A stretch of 64,000 nucleotides of DNA from Rhodocyclaceae bacterium (lineage in GTDB: Bacteria; Pseudomonadota; Gammaproteobacteria; Burkholderiales; Rhodocyclaceae): contig VMSX01000009.1 of NCBI GenBank assembly GCA_013791905.1, forward strand, positions 186,001 to 250,000, read 5' to 3'. Under the pieces are notes generated by a model that saw only the letters and a program-made list of their open reading frames with translations, did not search any database and was not told the DNA's origin. Numbering within the stretch: position 1 is the first letter of the stretch; every line of letters starts with the position of its first letter. The position numbers were made by a program, and so were the translations under genes. Shown one piece after another: positions 26,704-35,905 of the stretch.

Positions 26704-28164
26704 TCAGGGCTGGGCGTCAGGTGTGATGCGGCCGGCCAGATAGCGCTCAAGGTGGCGGTCGGTGATATTGATATGGCTGATGAACCAGTCCAGCAGCAGG
26801 AACTGACAGCGAAAAGCCAGCCGCAGTGACGAAGTTTTACCACTTTGGATTTCTGCAGCGAGCGTGTTGAGAAATTCACGGAATTTTTCGTGCTGCTGAC
26901 GGTGCTCGGCAAATGGTGAGTGCGGGTAGCCATGCGCCTGCATCAGACGCTCTTCGGACTCGAAATGCTCGGCCGTCCACTCGACCAGGTTGTTGACCAT
27001 GTGTTCGGCGGTGTTGGCGGCATCCTGCTGCAGGGCTTCCGAAAGCGCGACGATCTGGCCGAAAATCGCCTGGTGCATGTCATCCAGTCCGGCCAGGCCA
27101 AGCAGATATTCCGGGCGCCAATGCGTGGCACTGTCGGTTTCGCCGGCCTCGCCCGTGTGGGCGCGATTGGCCTGGCGGCAACGCTGCCAATACACCGCCG
27201 CCGGCGTATCGCCCGGGTTGTGTTCCAGGCAGTCGCTGAATAATGTCAGCGCATCTTCCATGTGACGAAAGTGATAGTGGGCGAGCGCATCTTCAAAGGT
27301 GTCGCGACTGGCCAGCTTGGCCGCCTTGAGCGGCGCCGGATCGGCGTCGAAGACCTCGTAGATCGACTGTGCCAGATGTTTCCCGCGCACGCGCACGCGA
27401 TCGATGAAACGGATCGAGAAGGCTGCAGAGTTGCGGATGCTGTTGAGCGTGTGCTGGGTGATCAGGATCGGGGTCTGATAGGTCTTGGTCAATGTCTCGA
27501 CGCGTGACGCAAGATTCACCGCATCGCTGATCACCGTGACTTCCATGCGACTGGCGCCGCCGATGACACCCAGCATCAACAGGCCGGAATTCATGCCAAT
27601 ACCGATCTTGACGTCGGTAGCGGCGCGCCGTTCCGGGTGATCCGACGGCAGTTCTGTGAGTAGCAGGGCGCGCTGGGCATTGAACTGATTGAGTTCGGCC
27701 AGCATGGCGATCGCCGCATGCAAGGCATCATCGCCGCGCGCCGGGAAAAGCGCCATTACCGAATCGCCGATATATTTGTCAATGAACCCGCCGTGCGCCA
27801 GCACCACCGGCTCCATAAAGCTGAGATAGGCGTTGATAAAGTCGAAACACTGCTGTGGCGACATGCGCTCCGACATCGAGGCGAAGCCGCGAATGTCGGA
27901 GAACAGGATGGTCATTTTCTTTTCGGCCTGATTACCCCAGTCGACGTCGAGAATGCTTTCCTTGCCCAGCAGTTCAAGGAGTTGCGGAGGTACGAAGCGC
28001 GCATAGGCTGCTTGTACCTGGCCGAGTCGTTGTTCAATGCCCTGGCGGGTGGCAATCTCCGCCTCCAGGCGCGCGCGCTGACGCCGCAGTTCATCATCTG
28101 CGCGGGTGACCGTCGAGGAGTTGGCGTTGGTGCCGATGGCACCGAGCTTTGTCATTGCCTGCAT
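26704..28164 (-). CDS. Adenylate/guanylate cyclase fused to a bacteriohemerythrin domain
   Basis: 486 aa. Residues ~20-55 are coiled coil. The class III cyclase domain (~80-270) keeps both metal aspartates ([17 protein letters not shown]), the Lys of DKYIGD associated with adenine selection, and VNLASR, so it should be active. A TPR-like linker follows. The C-terminal ~120 residues are a hemerythrin domain with a complete di-iron ligand set: DDMHQ, HFESEE, HRQQH and HINITD. This suggests an O2-, NO- or redox-tuned cAMP synthase. Start taken at ATG 28164; a TTG three codons earlier and ATG 28155 are alternatives. Confidence 0.9.
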   Translation of the reverse strand: MQAMTKLGAIGTNANSSTVTRADDELRRQRARLEAEIATRQGIEQRLGQVQAAYARFVPPQLLELLGKESILDVDWGNQAEKKMTILFSDIRGFASMSERMSPQQCFDFINAYLSFMEPVVLAHGGFIDKYIGDSVMALFPARGDDALHAAIAMLAELNQFNAQRALLLTELPSDHPERRAATDVKIGIGMNSGLLMLGVIGGASRMEVTVISDAVNLASRVETLTKTYQTPILITQHTLNSIRNSAAFSIRFIDRVRVRGKHLAQSIYEVFDADPAPLKAAKLASRDTFEDALAHYHFRHMEDALTLFSDCLEHNPGDTPAAVYWQRCRQANRAHTGEAGETDSATHWRPEYLLGLAGLDDMHQAIFGQIVALSEALQQDAANTAEHMVNNLVEWTAEHFESEERLMQAHGYPHSPFAEHRQQHEKFREFLNTLAAEIQSGKTSSLRLAFRCQFLLLDWFISHINITDRHLERYLAGRITPDAQP

Positions 28165-28223
28165 TGTATTCAAAGCTGGGGCGTAAGATGCGCGACGAGT
28201 CGAAGCAGAAAAGGACGTTTACT

Positions 28224-28251
28224 TTGACAATCAAAAAGAAACGGCTAAAAT
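28224..28251 (+). promoter_or_regulatory. Sigma-70 promoter for rpsU operon
   Basis: TTGACA (28224-28229), 16-bp spacer, TAAAAT (28246-28251), 42 bp before the rpsU ATG. A near-consensus promoter suitable for a ribosomal protein operon. Confidence 0.85.
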
Positions 28252-28292
28252 GCGCGCCTTTCCGCATCAACCAATCCATTCAGGAAATTCGC

Positions 28293-28505
28293 ATGCCCGG
28301 TATTCGTGTCAAGGAAAATGAGCCTTTCGAGGTTGCCATCCGTCGCTTCAAGCGCACCATCGAAAAGGCCGGTACGCTCACAGAATTGCGCTCCCGCGAG
28401 TTCTACGAGAAGCCTACCTCCGAGCGCAAGCGCAAGCTGTCTGCTGCCGTGAAACGTCATCACAAGCGTATCCGCAGCCAGCTACTGCCGCCCAAGATGT
28501 ATTGA
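28293..28505 (+). CDS. rpsU: 30S ribosomal protein S21
   Basis: 70 aa, highly basic, with the typical beginning [19 protein letters not shown] and the C-terminal Arg/Lys-rich helix. Start fixed by family length; the frame is open upstream. First gene of the rpsU-yqeY-dnaG-rpoD operon. A hairpin (28560-28587) between it and yqeY may lower downstream transcription, as the internal terminator does in the E. coli operon. Confidence 0.97.
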   Translation: MPGIRVKENEPFEVAIRRFKRTIEKAGTLTELRSREFYEKPTSERKRKLSAAVKRHHKRIRSQLLPPKMY

Positions 28506-28559
28506 TTCTACTGGCTGCCCGTTCGATCAACGATTAGCGACGGGCACCAGCAGCCGATT

Positions 28560-28587
28560 CCGCCCCGGTGAACCCGTGGGCGGTTTT
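28560..28587 (+). terminator. Putative internal attenuator between rpsU and yqeY
   Basis: Stem CCGCCC (28560-28565) with GGGCGG (28578-28583), followed by TTTT. Weak by itself. Plausible as a partial terminator that gives S21 more transcript than the downstream genes. Confidence 0.5.
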
Positions 28588-28606
28588 GTCATTTCTGGAG
28601 AATTAC

Positions 28607-29050
28607 ATGTCGCTGAAAGCCCGTATCATCGAAGACATGAAACTCGCCATGAAGGCGAAGGAGCCTGCCCGCCTCGGCGCCATTCGTTTGATGCTGGCCG
28701 CCATCAAGCAACGTGAGGTGGATGAGCGTATCGAGCTGGACGATGCGGCGGTAATCGCCATCATCGAAAAGATGCTCAAGCAGCGCAAGGATTCGATTAC
28801 CCAGTTTGAGGCCGCCAAGCGTCAGGATCTGGCCGATGTCGAGAAGTTCGAGGTTGAAGTGCTGACGGCTTACATGCCACAGGCGCTCAGTGCCGCCGAG
28901 GTCGAGGCCATCGTCACTGCGGCGGTTGCCGCATCCGGTGCCACATCGCCGGCCGACATGGGCAAGGTGATGGCGCTGGTAAAGCCGCAGATCGCGGGAC
29001 GCGCCGACATGGGCGAAGTTTCGAAACTGGTCAAATCGCAGCTGGGCTGA
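28607..29050 (+). CDS. yqeY: GatB/YqeY domain protein
   Basis: 147 aa. Starts MSLKARIIEDMKLAMKAKE and ends with the GatB/YqeY tail GRADMGEVSKLVKSQLG, resembling the tRNA-binding C-terminal domain of GatB. Precise role unknown. It is characteristically found between rpsU and dnaG in Beta- and Gammaproteobacteria. ATG 28607 is preceded by GGAG. Confidence 0.95.
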   Translation: MSLKARIIEDMKLAMKAKEPARLGAIRLMLAAIKQREVDERIELDDAAVIAIIEKMLKQRKDSITQFEAAKRQDLADVEKFEVEVLTAYMPQALSAAEVEAIVTAAVAASGATSPADMGKVMALVKPQIAGRADMGEVSKLVKSQLG

Positions 29051-29075
29051 TTGTCCGGCGGCGCATAATTCGCCG

Positions 29076-30809
29076 ATGATCCCGGACAGCTTCATTCAGG
29101 AACTGCTGGCGCGCGTCGACATCGTCGACGTCGTCGAACGCTACGTCCAGCTGAAGAAGGCGGGCGCCAACTATCAGGCGTGCTGCCCATTCCATTCTGA
29201 AAAGACCCCCTCGTTTACCGTTAGTCCGGCCAAGCAGTTTTTTCACTGTTTCGGTTGTGGTGCCCATGGCAGCGCCGTTGGCTTTGTCATGCAATATGCC
29301 GGGCTTGGTTTTGTCGAGGCAGTGGAGGATCTCGCCAACAGCCTCGGCATGCCCGTGCCCCGCGAGGTTGGCGCTCACTCGCAACAAAAGGCCCAACAGG
29401 CACCATTGACAGAACGCATGGCGCGCGCCGCGCGTTTCTACAAGGACCAGCTCAAGGCGTCCCCCAAGGCTATTGACTATCTCAAGGGGCGTGGCCTGAC
29501 CGGGGAAATTGCCGCTCGCTATGGCCTGGGTTACGCGCCAGACGAGTGGCAAGGTCTGCAGCAGGTATTCGACGACTACGAAAGTCCGGCATTGGTGGAG
29601 TGCGGGTTGGTCATCGAAAACGAGCAAGGCCGGCGTTATGACCGCTTCCGCGACCGCGTGATGTTCCCGATCCAGGATCAGCGCGGCAACGTCATCGGTT
29701 TCGGTGGCCGGGTGCTTGGGCAGGGCGAGCCGAAGTACCTGAATTCACCGGAAACGCCGCTTTTCCACAAGGGCCAGGAACTCTACGGCCTGCCGCAGGC
29801 ACGCAAGGAAATCCAGCAGCAGAACATGGTCATTGTCGTCGAGGGCTACATGGATGTCGTCGGATTGGCACAAAACGGGGTCGTTAATGTTGTCGCCACC
29901 CTTGGTACAGCGGCGACCGGCATCAATGTGCAGCGGCTGGTAAGGCTCGCCGACCGCGTCGTATTCTGCTTCGATCGTGACAGCGCGGGTGACCGCGCCG
30001 CGCGGCGTGCCATGGAAGTCAGCCTGGAACATCTGGTGGACGGCAAGAGCGTTGAGATCCTCCAGTTGGACGGCACCCAGGATCCCGACGAATTCGTCCG
30101 GGAGTTTGGCAAGGAAGCGTTTATTAACCAGACAAAAGACGCAACGCGCCTCAGCGATTTTCTCGTTCGCAAGTTGATCCAGGACTGCAGCACGAGCACT
30201 GCGGAGGGGCGTGCCAAATTGGTCAGCGAAGCCAAGCCCTTGCTGCAGAAGATCTCCGCGCCTGTGCTGCGGGTGCAAATCACCAAGCAAATCGCCAAGC
30301 ACGCGCAACTATCGCAGGCAGAGCTTGAGGCGCAGTGTGGGATCAAGCCTCTGACGCGCAATCGCGCTGCGCCACCGCCCAGTCGCTTGCGGCCTGCGCC
30401 TAATGCCCTGGAGCGCACCCTTCTCGTTACCGTGCTGTGTCGTCCTGAACGTGCCGCCCGTCTGCCGCTGGATTTGCTGTCACGGGAAAATGCCGAGGGG
30501 GCAGCCCTGCTTGCAGTAGCCGAGGCAATCGACCATGCGGCTTTGGCGGGCGGCAACCATGGCTTGTTGATCGAGTACTTCCGCGACACCCCGCATGAGG
30601 AAGTGATTGCTGCGCTGTCAGGGCATATTGAGGAAAATGCAGGTGACGAAGGCGAGCAGGAAGATGTCTTCATCGATGCCATCGAACGACTGCGTGGCCG
30701 GGCGCTATCCCGGCAGATTGACGAATTGAATGCCAAGGCGCGCGCCAGAACGCTTTCCCCCGCTGAAATGCAGACCCTTAAGGGGCTGCTTGACCGAAAA
30801 AGAGCTTGA
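29076..30809 (+). CDS. dnaG: DNA primase
   Basis: Synthesises RNA primers for replication. 577 aa. The N-terminal CHC2 zinc finger reads CCPFHSEKTPSFTV and FHCFGCGAHG (residues ~33-65). The catalytic TOPRIM domain has VVVEGYMDVVGLAQ and CFDRDSAGDRAARR. The C-terminal helicase-binding domain is present. Start ATG 29076 gives the standard N-terminus IPDSFIQELLARVDIVDVV. Confidence 0.96.
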   Translation: MIPDSFIQELLARVDIVDVVERYVQLKKAGANYQACCPFHSEKTPSFTVSPAKQFFHCFGCGAHGSAVGFVMQYAGLGFVEAVEDLANSLGMPVPREVGAHSQQKAQQAPLTERMARAARFYKDQLKASPKAIDYLKGRGLTGEIAARYGLGYAPDEWQGLQQVFDDYESPALVECGLVIENEQGRRYDRFRDRVMFPIQDQRGNVIGFGGRVLGQGEPKYLNSPETPLFHKGQELYGLPQARKEIQQQNMVIVVEGYMDVVGLAQNGVVNVVATLGTAATGINVQRLVRLADRVVFCFDRDSAGDRAARRAMEVSLEHLVDGKSVEILQLDGTQDPDEFVREFGKEAFINQTKDATRLSDFLVRKLIQDCSTSTAEGRAKLVSEAKPLLQKISAPVLRVQITKQIAKHAQLSQAELEAQCGIKPLTRNRAAPPPSRLRPAPNALERTLLVTVLCRPERAARLPLDLLSRENAEGAALLAVAEAIDHAALAGGNHGLLIEYFRDTPHEEVIAALSGHIEENAGDEGEQEDVFIDAIERLRGRALSRQIDELNAKARARTLSPAEMQTLKGLLDRKRA

Positions 30810-30818
30810 TTAAATATG

Positions 30819-30824
30819 TATAAT
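30819..30824 (+). promoter_or_regulatory. Possible -10 element ahead of rpoD
   Basis: Perfect TATAAT just after the dnaG stop. TTGACC lies 23 bp upstream, too far for a standard promoter, so this is a weak call. Confidence 0.3.
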
Positions 30825-30861
30825 TACGGGTTCCGCCGTGATTCGAGCCGAGCCAGCGCCC

Positions 30862-33171
30862 ATGTCAAAATCAACTGCCACGCCACCCAAACCTTCCCGC
30901 AAACCCGCCGTAAAAGCGACCGCAACGAGTACTGTCGCGGCCAAAGCGCTATCGGCCAAGTCTGCCCCAAAGGTGGTGGCAAAACCCGCCCCGAAGGCTG
31001 TGGTCAAACCCGCCAATAAACTCGCCCACGCAAAATCTACAGCCAAACCAGCTGTGGCAACCAAGGCAGTCAAGGCGGGGCAGCATCCTGTCAAGCCCAC
31101 GCCTGTCGCGGCGCCGCCGGCCAAAGCCGGCAGCACACCCAAGGTTGTCGGAGTGGCCGCGCCAGAATCCATCCCGACGCCGGTGGTTCTTGATGCCGTC
31201 ATTGCCGCACTACCCGCAGACCGGACCGCCAAAACCAGAAGCAAGAAAACAAAAAAAGTAAAAGACATCCAGATGCTGGCAGCGCTTGAGCAGGCTCAGC
31301 CGGCGACGGTTGACCTGGAAGCTCGCCGCACCCGGCTGAAAACCCTGATTACGCTGGGTAAGGAGCGCGGTTTCCTGACCTATGGCGAGATCAACGATCA
31401 CCTGCCCGACGACCTGGTCGATGCCGAGCAGATCGAGTCGATCATCAGCACCTTCAGCGACATGGGCATCCAAGTCTTCGATCAGGCGCCCGCGCCCGAG
31501 GACATGCTGTTGAGTGAGCAGACCGCCTCGCCGGTCGATTCCGCCGAGGCCGAGGAAGAGGCCGAGCAAGCTTTGTCGTCGGTCGATTCGGAGTTTGGTC
31601 GCACGACCGACCCGGTGCGCATGTACATGCGCGAAATGGGCACGGTCGAACTGCTGACGCGCGAGGGCGAAATCGAGATCGCCAAGCGTATCGAAGAAGG
31701 TCTGCGGCATATGGTCCTGGCAATTTCCGCCTGCCCGACGACCATCATCGAAATCCTCGACATGGCCAACAAGGTTGCCCTTGAGGAAATGCGCATCGAT
31801 GAAGTAATCGATGGCCTGCTTGATCCCAGCGCACCGAATGAGGACATCGACGCCAAGGCCGGGGACGATGAAGATGAAGAAAGTAGCGATGAAGAAGAGG
31901 ACATCGACGAGGATGACGAGGAGGCGGCCGAAGCCAGGGTTACCGCGTCCTTGTTGCGCCTGAAACAGGATGCCCTCGAGCGCTTTGCCATCATCCATCA
32001 ACTATATGGCAAGCTGATGCCGGCGCTGGTCAAGCGCGGCTCGCAGGACAAAAGCTATCTGCGCATCCAGCGGCAGATTTCGGATGAATTGATGAACATC
32101 CGCTTTACCGCGCGGACCATCGAACGGCTGTGCGACTCGGTGCGCGGCATGGTCGAGGCGGTGCGCAACCATGAGCGCAAGATCCTGCACCTTTGCGTGG
32201 ATAAGACCCATATGCCGCGCGCGCACTTCATCAAGGTGTTTCCGGGCAACGAAACCAACATGGAATGGCTGAAAGGCGAGGTGCAGTCGGCCAAGCCCTA
32301 TGCGGCAGTACTGATGCGTCAGGCGCCGGCCATCCTCGAGGAGCAACAGGCCCTGATCGACCTGCAGGACCGCATCGGCATTTCGCTCAAGGAACTCAAG
32401 GACATCAACAAGAAGATGTCTACCGGCGAGGCCAAGGCGCGCCGCGCCAAACGCGAGATGACCGAAGCCAACCTGCGCCTGGTCATCTCGATCGCCAAGA
32501 AATACACCAACCGTGGTCTGCAGTTCCTCGACCTGATCCAGGAAGGCAACATCGGCCTGATGAAGGCCGTCGACAAATTCGAATATCGCCGCGGCTACAA
32601 GTTTTCGACCTACGCCACCTGGTGGATCCGCCAGGCCATCACCCGTTCGATCGCTGACCAGGCGCGCACCATCCGCATCCCGGTGCATATGATCGAGACC
32701 ATCAACAAGATGAACCGCATCAGCCGCCAGATCCTCCAGGAGACCGGCAGCGAGCCCGATCCGGCCACCCTGTCGCTGAAGATGGAAATGCCCGAGGACA
32801 AGATCCGCAAGATCCTCAAGATCAGCAAGGAGCCGATCTCGATGGAAACGCCGATCGGCGACGACGATGATTCGCATCTGGGTGACTTCATCGAGGATCA
32901 GTCGACGCTGGCGCCGGCCGATGCTGCGCTGTTTGCCAGCTTGCGCGAGATCACCAAGGATGTGCTCGACAGCCTGACGCCGCGCGAAGCCAAGGTGCTG
33001 CGCATGCGCTTTGGCATCGAGATGAACACCGACCATACGCTGGAAGAGGTGGGCAAGCAGTTCGATGTCACCCGTGAGCGGATCCGCCAGATTGAAGCCA
33101 AGGCGTTGCGCAAGCTGCGCCATCCGTCGCGCTCGGAGAAACTGCGCAGTTTTCTTGACGGCACCGAGTAA
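30862..33171 (+). CDS. rpoD: RNA polymerase primary sigma factor (sigma-70)
   Basis: 769 aa. Region 1.1 ([20 protein letters not shown]), region 1.2 ([11 protein letters not shown]), an acidic non-conserved region ([19 protein letters not shown]), region 2 ([20 protein letters not shown]) with region 2.3 [11 protein letters not shown], and region 4 with the helix-turn-helix [18 protein letters not shown] are all present. Unusual is an N-terminal extension of about 145 residues, rich in Ala, Lys and Pro and resembling histone H1-like tails, before region 1.1. Start ATG 30862 is chosen over GTG 30838; neither has a strong ribosome site. Confidence 0.96.
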   Translation: MSKSTATPPKPSRKPAVKATATSTVAAKALSAKSAPKVVAKPAPKAVVKPANKLAHAKSTAKPAVATKAVKAGQHPVKPTPVAAPPAKAGSTPKVVGVAAPESIPTPVVLDAVIAALPADRTAKTRSKKTKKVKDIQMLAALEQAQPATVDLEARRTRLKTLITLGKERGFLTYGEINDHLPDDLVDAEQIESIISTFSDMGIQVFDQAPAPEDMLLSEQTASPVDSAEAEEEAEQALSSVDSEFGRTTDPVRMYMREMGTVELLTREGEIEIAKRIEEGLRHMVLAISACPTTIIEILDMANKVALEEMRIDEVIDGLLDPSAPNEDIDAKAGDDEDEESSDEEEDIDEDDEEAAEARVTASLLRLKQDALERFAIIHQLYGKLMPALVKRGSQDKSYLRIQRQISDELMNIRFTARTIERLCDSVRGMVEAVRNHERKILHLCVDKTHMPRAHFIKVFPGNETNMEWLKGEVQSAKPYAAVLMRQAPAILEEQQALIDLQDRIGISLKELKDINKKMSTGEAKARRAKREMTEANLRLVISIAKKYTNRGLQFLDLIQEGNIGLMKAVDKFEYRRGYKFSTYATWWIRQAITRSIADQARTIRIPVHMIETINKMNRISRQILQETGSEPDPATLSLKMEMPEDKIRKILKISKEPISMETPIGDDDDSHLGDFIEDQSTLAPADAALFASLREITKDVLDSLTPREAKVLRMRFGIEMNTDHTLEEVGKQFDVTRERIRQIEAKALRKLRHPSRSEKLRSFLDGTE

Positions 33172-33264
33172 GTTTCAACCGGGCCGTGCGGGCCACGAAG
33201 ACAAGTCGAAGGCAGTGCGAATAGCACGGCGCGGCGTAATCGACAAAGCCATGCACGGTTCCGC

Positions 33265-33341
33265 GGGCCTGTAGCTCAGTTGGTTAGAGCAGAGGACTCA
33301 TAATCCTTTGGTCCACGGTTCAAGTCCGTGCGGGCCCACCA
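33265..33341 (+). tRNA. tRNA with CAT anticodon, probably tRNA-Ile2 (k2C-modified) rather than elongator Met
   Basis: 77 nt including encoded CCA. Acceptor stem GGGCCTG/CGGGCCC (one G-U pair), D arm GCTC...GAGC, anticodon stem GGA/TCC with loop CTCATAA, T arm with TTCAAGT. The loop and G-C-rich arms resemble Ile2(CAU) more than elongator Met, but the distinction rests on lysidine modification. It stands at the edge of an accessory island with an integrase remnant. Confidence 0.95.
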
Positions 33342-33363
33342 ACATTATGTAGTACTTTCAAAA

Positions 33364-33393
33364 GGGTAGGTGATTATTCACCGCCTTTTTTTT
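33364..33393 (+). terminator. Rho-independent terminator after the tRNA
   Basis: Stem GGTGA/TCACC with loop TTAT, flanked by GGG and GCC, followed by eight T residues. Probably ends the rpoD/tRNA transcript. Confidence 0.75.
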
Positions 33394-33439
33394 CTTTGCC
33401 TTTTCTCTCCTGCTCAACGCATGCTCAAGGAGAGACCGT

Positions 33440-33640
33440 ATGGCGTCAATTGGTAAACGAGGCGACAAGTGGCAAGTCCGAATCTGTAGAAAGAACTCCC
33501 CCGCAGTCTGCAAGAGTTTCACACTCCTCAAAGATGCCCAGACGTGGGCAAGAAACGTGGAGTTGCAGATTGAGCGAGGAGAAGCACTGGGGCGGGAGAC
33601 AGTAATGAGTCTAGCTCTTTCCCCACTAACAGAAACCTAG
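33440..33640 (+). pseudogene. Tyrosine integrase, N-terminal fragment
   Basis: 66 codons. MASIGKRGDKWQVRICRKN and LLKDAQTWARNVELQIERG match the arm-type DNA-binding N-terminus of tyrosine site-specific recombinases. The catalytic domain is missing, and after about residue 50 the sequence (VMSLALSPLTET) is unrelated. A good Shine-Dalgarno (AAGGAG) precedes ATG 33440. Placed 98 bp after a tRNA, where such integrases insert, it marks a decayed island junction. Confidence 0.8.
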
Positions 33641-33756
33641 AAAAAGCAAGGTCTGCCAAGAGTTCATTTTCCATACACCAACCTCCATACATGGCTGCAA
33701 CTCAGAACATTCCGAATGAATCCCGCTAGGGATATCATGTTTAGACTGAACACTCA

Positions 33757-34239
33757 GTGCTTAATTACCAAATGAAACGAAGAGGAAAGGTGTTCGATTT
33801 TGACGGCAAGCAACTGGCAACCCTGCTGGACGGGGCGATCTACGGTCGACGCTTTGCCAAATACGTATTGCTGCGGCTGGAATACCTGCTGGCCAGCCAC
33901 GCAGCACCGCTAAATTTGCCCGATGAGATCAGCGTCGAGCACATCCTGCCGCAGACGCCGGGCAAAACCAGCCAGTGGATCAAGGATTTTAAGGAAGAGC
34001 AGCGGGAGGCGTGGCTCCATCGTCTGGGCAACCTGATGTTGCTGTCGCGGCGCAAAAACACATCCCTGGGCAATCTGGACTTTGCCGACAAGCGGGTGCG
34101 CTATTTCGAAGACCGTGTCGAAAGCTTGCCGAATTCGCAGCGCTTGCTTGCCACGACGACGTTTGCCCTGACCGACCTGGAGTTTCGTCACAAGGATCTC
34201 TTGGAGCGCCTGGCCGGGTCTTACGGTGCGAAGCCATGA
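33757..34239 (+). pseudogene. C-terminal DUF1524 (HNH) fragment of a GmrSD/DUF262-type restriction protein
   Basis: 160 codons. Contains VEHILPQTPGKTSQWI and LHRLGNLMLLSRRKNTSLGN, the His/Asn HNH nuclease pattern of DUF1524, which normally follows a DUF262 domain in type IV GmrSD modification-dependent nucleases. The N-terminal DUF262 half is absent here. Probably a truncated gene left when the island rearranged. Reading starts at GTG 33757 or ATG 33772; expression is unproven. Confidence 0.75.
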
Positions 34240-34269
34240 CAGCCCGCAAGTACGTTTGAGGGGGGATAA

Positions 34270-35355
34270 ATGAGCAAAAACAAACCACCGCGAGTAGCCA
34301 AGAAAAATGAGGTTTCTATCGTCCGTTCATCGGCTGCCGAGTATCTGACATTTGTCGCGGCTACGGGCAATGGCAACGCCAGCGTGGAAATGCGCTACGA
34401 GGATGAAAACCTCTGGCTGACACAGAAAATGATGGCCACGCTCTACGATGTGTCGGTGCCGGCTATCAGCCAGCATTTGAAACGCATCTATGCGGATAAC
34501 GAGCTTGAGCGCGAGGCAACTGTTAAGCAGTACTTAATGGTTCAAACCGAGGGCGACCGGGAGGTTCAGCGCAAGGTCGACCACTACAGCCTGCAGGCCA
34601 TTATTGCCGTCGGTTTCAAAATCGAAAACGAGCGCGCGGTGCAATTTCGCAAATGGGCCAACCAGATCGTCAAGGACTACACGATTCAGGGTTGGGTCAT
34701 GGATGCGGATCGCCTGAAGAGCGGCGGCAGCGTGCTGACCGAAGATTTCTTCGAGCGGCAGTTGGAGAAGATCCGGGAAATCCGGCTCTCCGAGCGCAAG
34801 TTCTATCAGAAGATCACCGATATTTACGCGACGGCACTGGATTACGACACGTCGGCCACGGCGACGAAGCGCTTTTTTGCTGCGGTTCAGAACAAGCTGC
34901 ACTACGCCATTCATGGACAGACGGCGGCCGAGGTGATCGTGGATCGGGCGGATCACCAGAAGGACAACATGGGTCTGACCCACTGGGAAAACGCGCCCCA
35001 CGGCAAGATCCACAAATACGATGTTTCCATCGCCAAAAACTACCTCTCCGAGTTCGAACTGGCGCAGATGCAGCGGATCGTTTCTGCCTATCTGGACATG
35101 GCCGAACTCCAGGCCATGCGCCGCATCCCCATGACCATGCAGGATTGGGAGGAGCGCCTCGGTGGTTTTCTGAAGCTATGGGATCGCGAAATTCTGAAAG
35201 ATGCAGGCAAGGTCTCGGCGGAAATCGCCAAGGCGCACGCCGAGAGCGAATTCGAAAAATATCGCATCGTGCAAGACCGGTTGTTTGAAAGCGATTTCGA
35301 CCGCTTGGTTAAGCAAATCGAGTCTGGCGGCAAGCCTGCCATCGACGAGAAATAG
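34270..35355 (+). CDS. RhuM-family protein
   Basis: 361 aa. Virulence RhuM family: WLTQKMMATLYDVSVPAISQHLKRIY is a helix-turn-helix-like segment, followed by VDHYSLQAIIAVGFKIENERAVQFRKWAN in two parts and ITDIYATALDYD. Found mostly in mobile and defence-rich regions. Function unknown; the Salmonella RhuM name reflects an infection phenotype and not a mechanism. ATG 34270 follows AGGGGGGA. Precedes the DUF6155-like and helicase genes in the same direction (4 bp gap). Confidence 0.88.
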   Translation: MSKNKPPRVAKKNEVSIVRSSAAEYLTFVAATGNGNASVEMRYEDENLWLTQKMMATLYDVSVPAISQHLKRIYADNELEREATVKQYLMVQTEGDREVQRKVDHYSLQAIIAVGFKIENERAVQFRKWANQIVKDYTIQGWVMDADRLKSGGSVLTEDFFERQLEKIREIRLSERKFYQKITDIYATALDYDTSATATKRFFAAVQNKLHYAIHGQTAAEVIVDRADHQKDNMGLTHWENAPHGKIHKYDVSIAKNYLSEFELAQMQRIVSAYLDMAELQAMRRIPMTMQDWEERLGGFLKLWDREILKDAGKVSAEIAKAHAESEFEKYRIVQDRLFESDFDRLVKQIESGGKPAIDEK

Positions 35356-35359
35356 CACG

Positions 35360-35905
35360 ATGGCCTCGAAGAAAAACACGCCCAGTTGGAGCGATGTCAA
35401 AACCAAGCTCGTGGACTTCGACCGCGCTGGCTTGCTCGGGCTGCTGCAAGACCTGTACTCAGCCAGCAAGGATAACCAAGCCTTTCTGCACGCCCGCCTC
35501 AGTCTTGGCGACGACGTGCTCAAGCCGTACGAGGTCACCATCGACCGCTGGCTATGGCCTGACGTTTTCAAGAATCAGGACACCTCGGTCGCCAAAGCCA
35601 AAAAGCCTATCGCCGATTACAAAAAAGCCATCGGCCAACCAGATGGTTTGGCCGAACTGATGGTGTTTTATTGCGAGCGGGCAGCGGGATTCAGCAATGA
35701 TGTCGGGCTGCAGGATGAGGGCTACTTCGACGCGCTGGTGCGAATGTTCGAGCAGGCATTAAAAACCATCGTCAGTTTGGCCGACGCGCAACGCCAACCG
35801 TTATGGGACAGGCTGGATACAGTGCGCAGCACCTGTCACGACTTCGGCTATGGCGTGGGCGACGATATGGACGACTTGCTTGTCGAGTACGGGGCCAATG
35901 ATTGA
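35360..35905 (+). CDS. DUF6155-like protein
   Basis: 181 aa, mostly helical. Sequence such as WSDVKTKLVDFDRAGLLGLL and DRWLWPDVFKNQDTSVAKAK is of the DUF6155 type as I recall it; I cannot confirm the assignment without a profile search. The gene lies between RhuM and a primase-helicase and overlaps the latter by 8 bp, suggesting a co-translated partner. No catalytic motif is evident. Confidence 0.7.
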   Translation: MASKKNTPSWSDVKTKLVDFDRAGLLGLLQDLYSASKDNQAFLHARLSLGDDVLKPYEVTIDRWLWPDVFKNQDTSVAKAKKPIADYKKAIGQPDGLAELMVFYCERAAGFSNDVGLQDEGYFDALVRMFEQALKTIVSLADAQRQPLWDRLDTVRSTCHDFGYGVGDDMDDLLVEYGAND

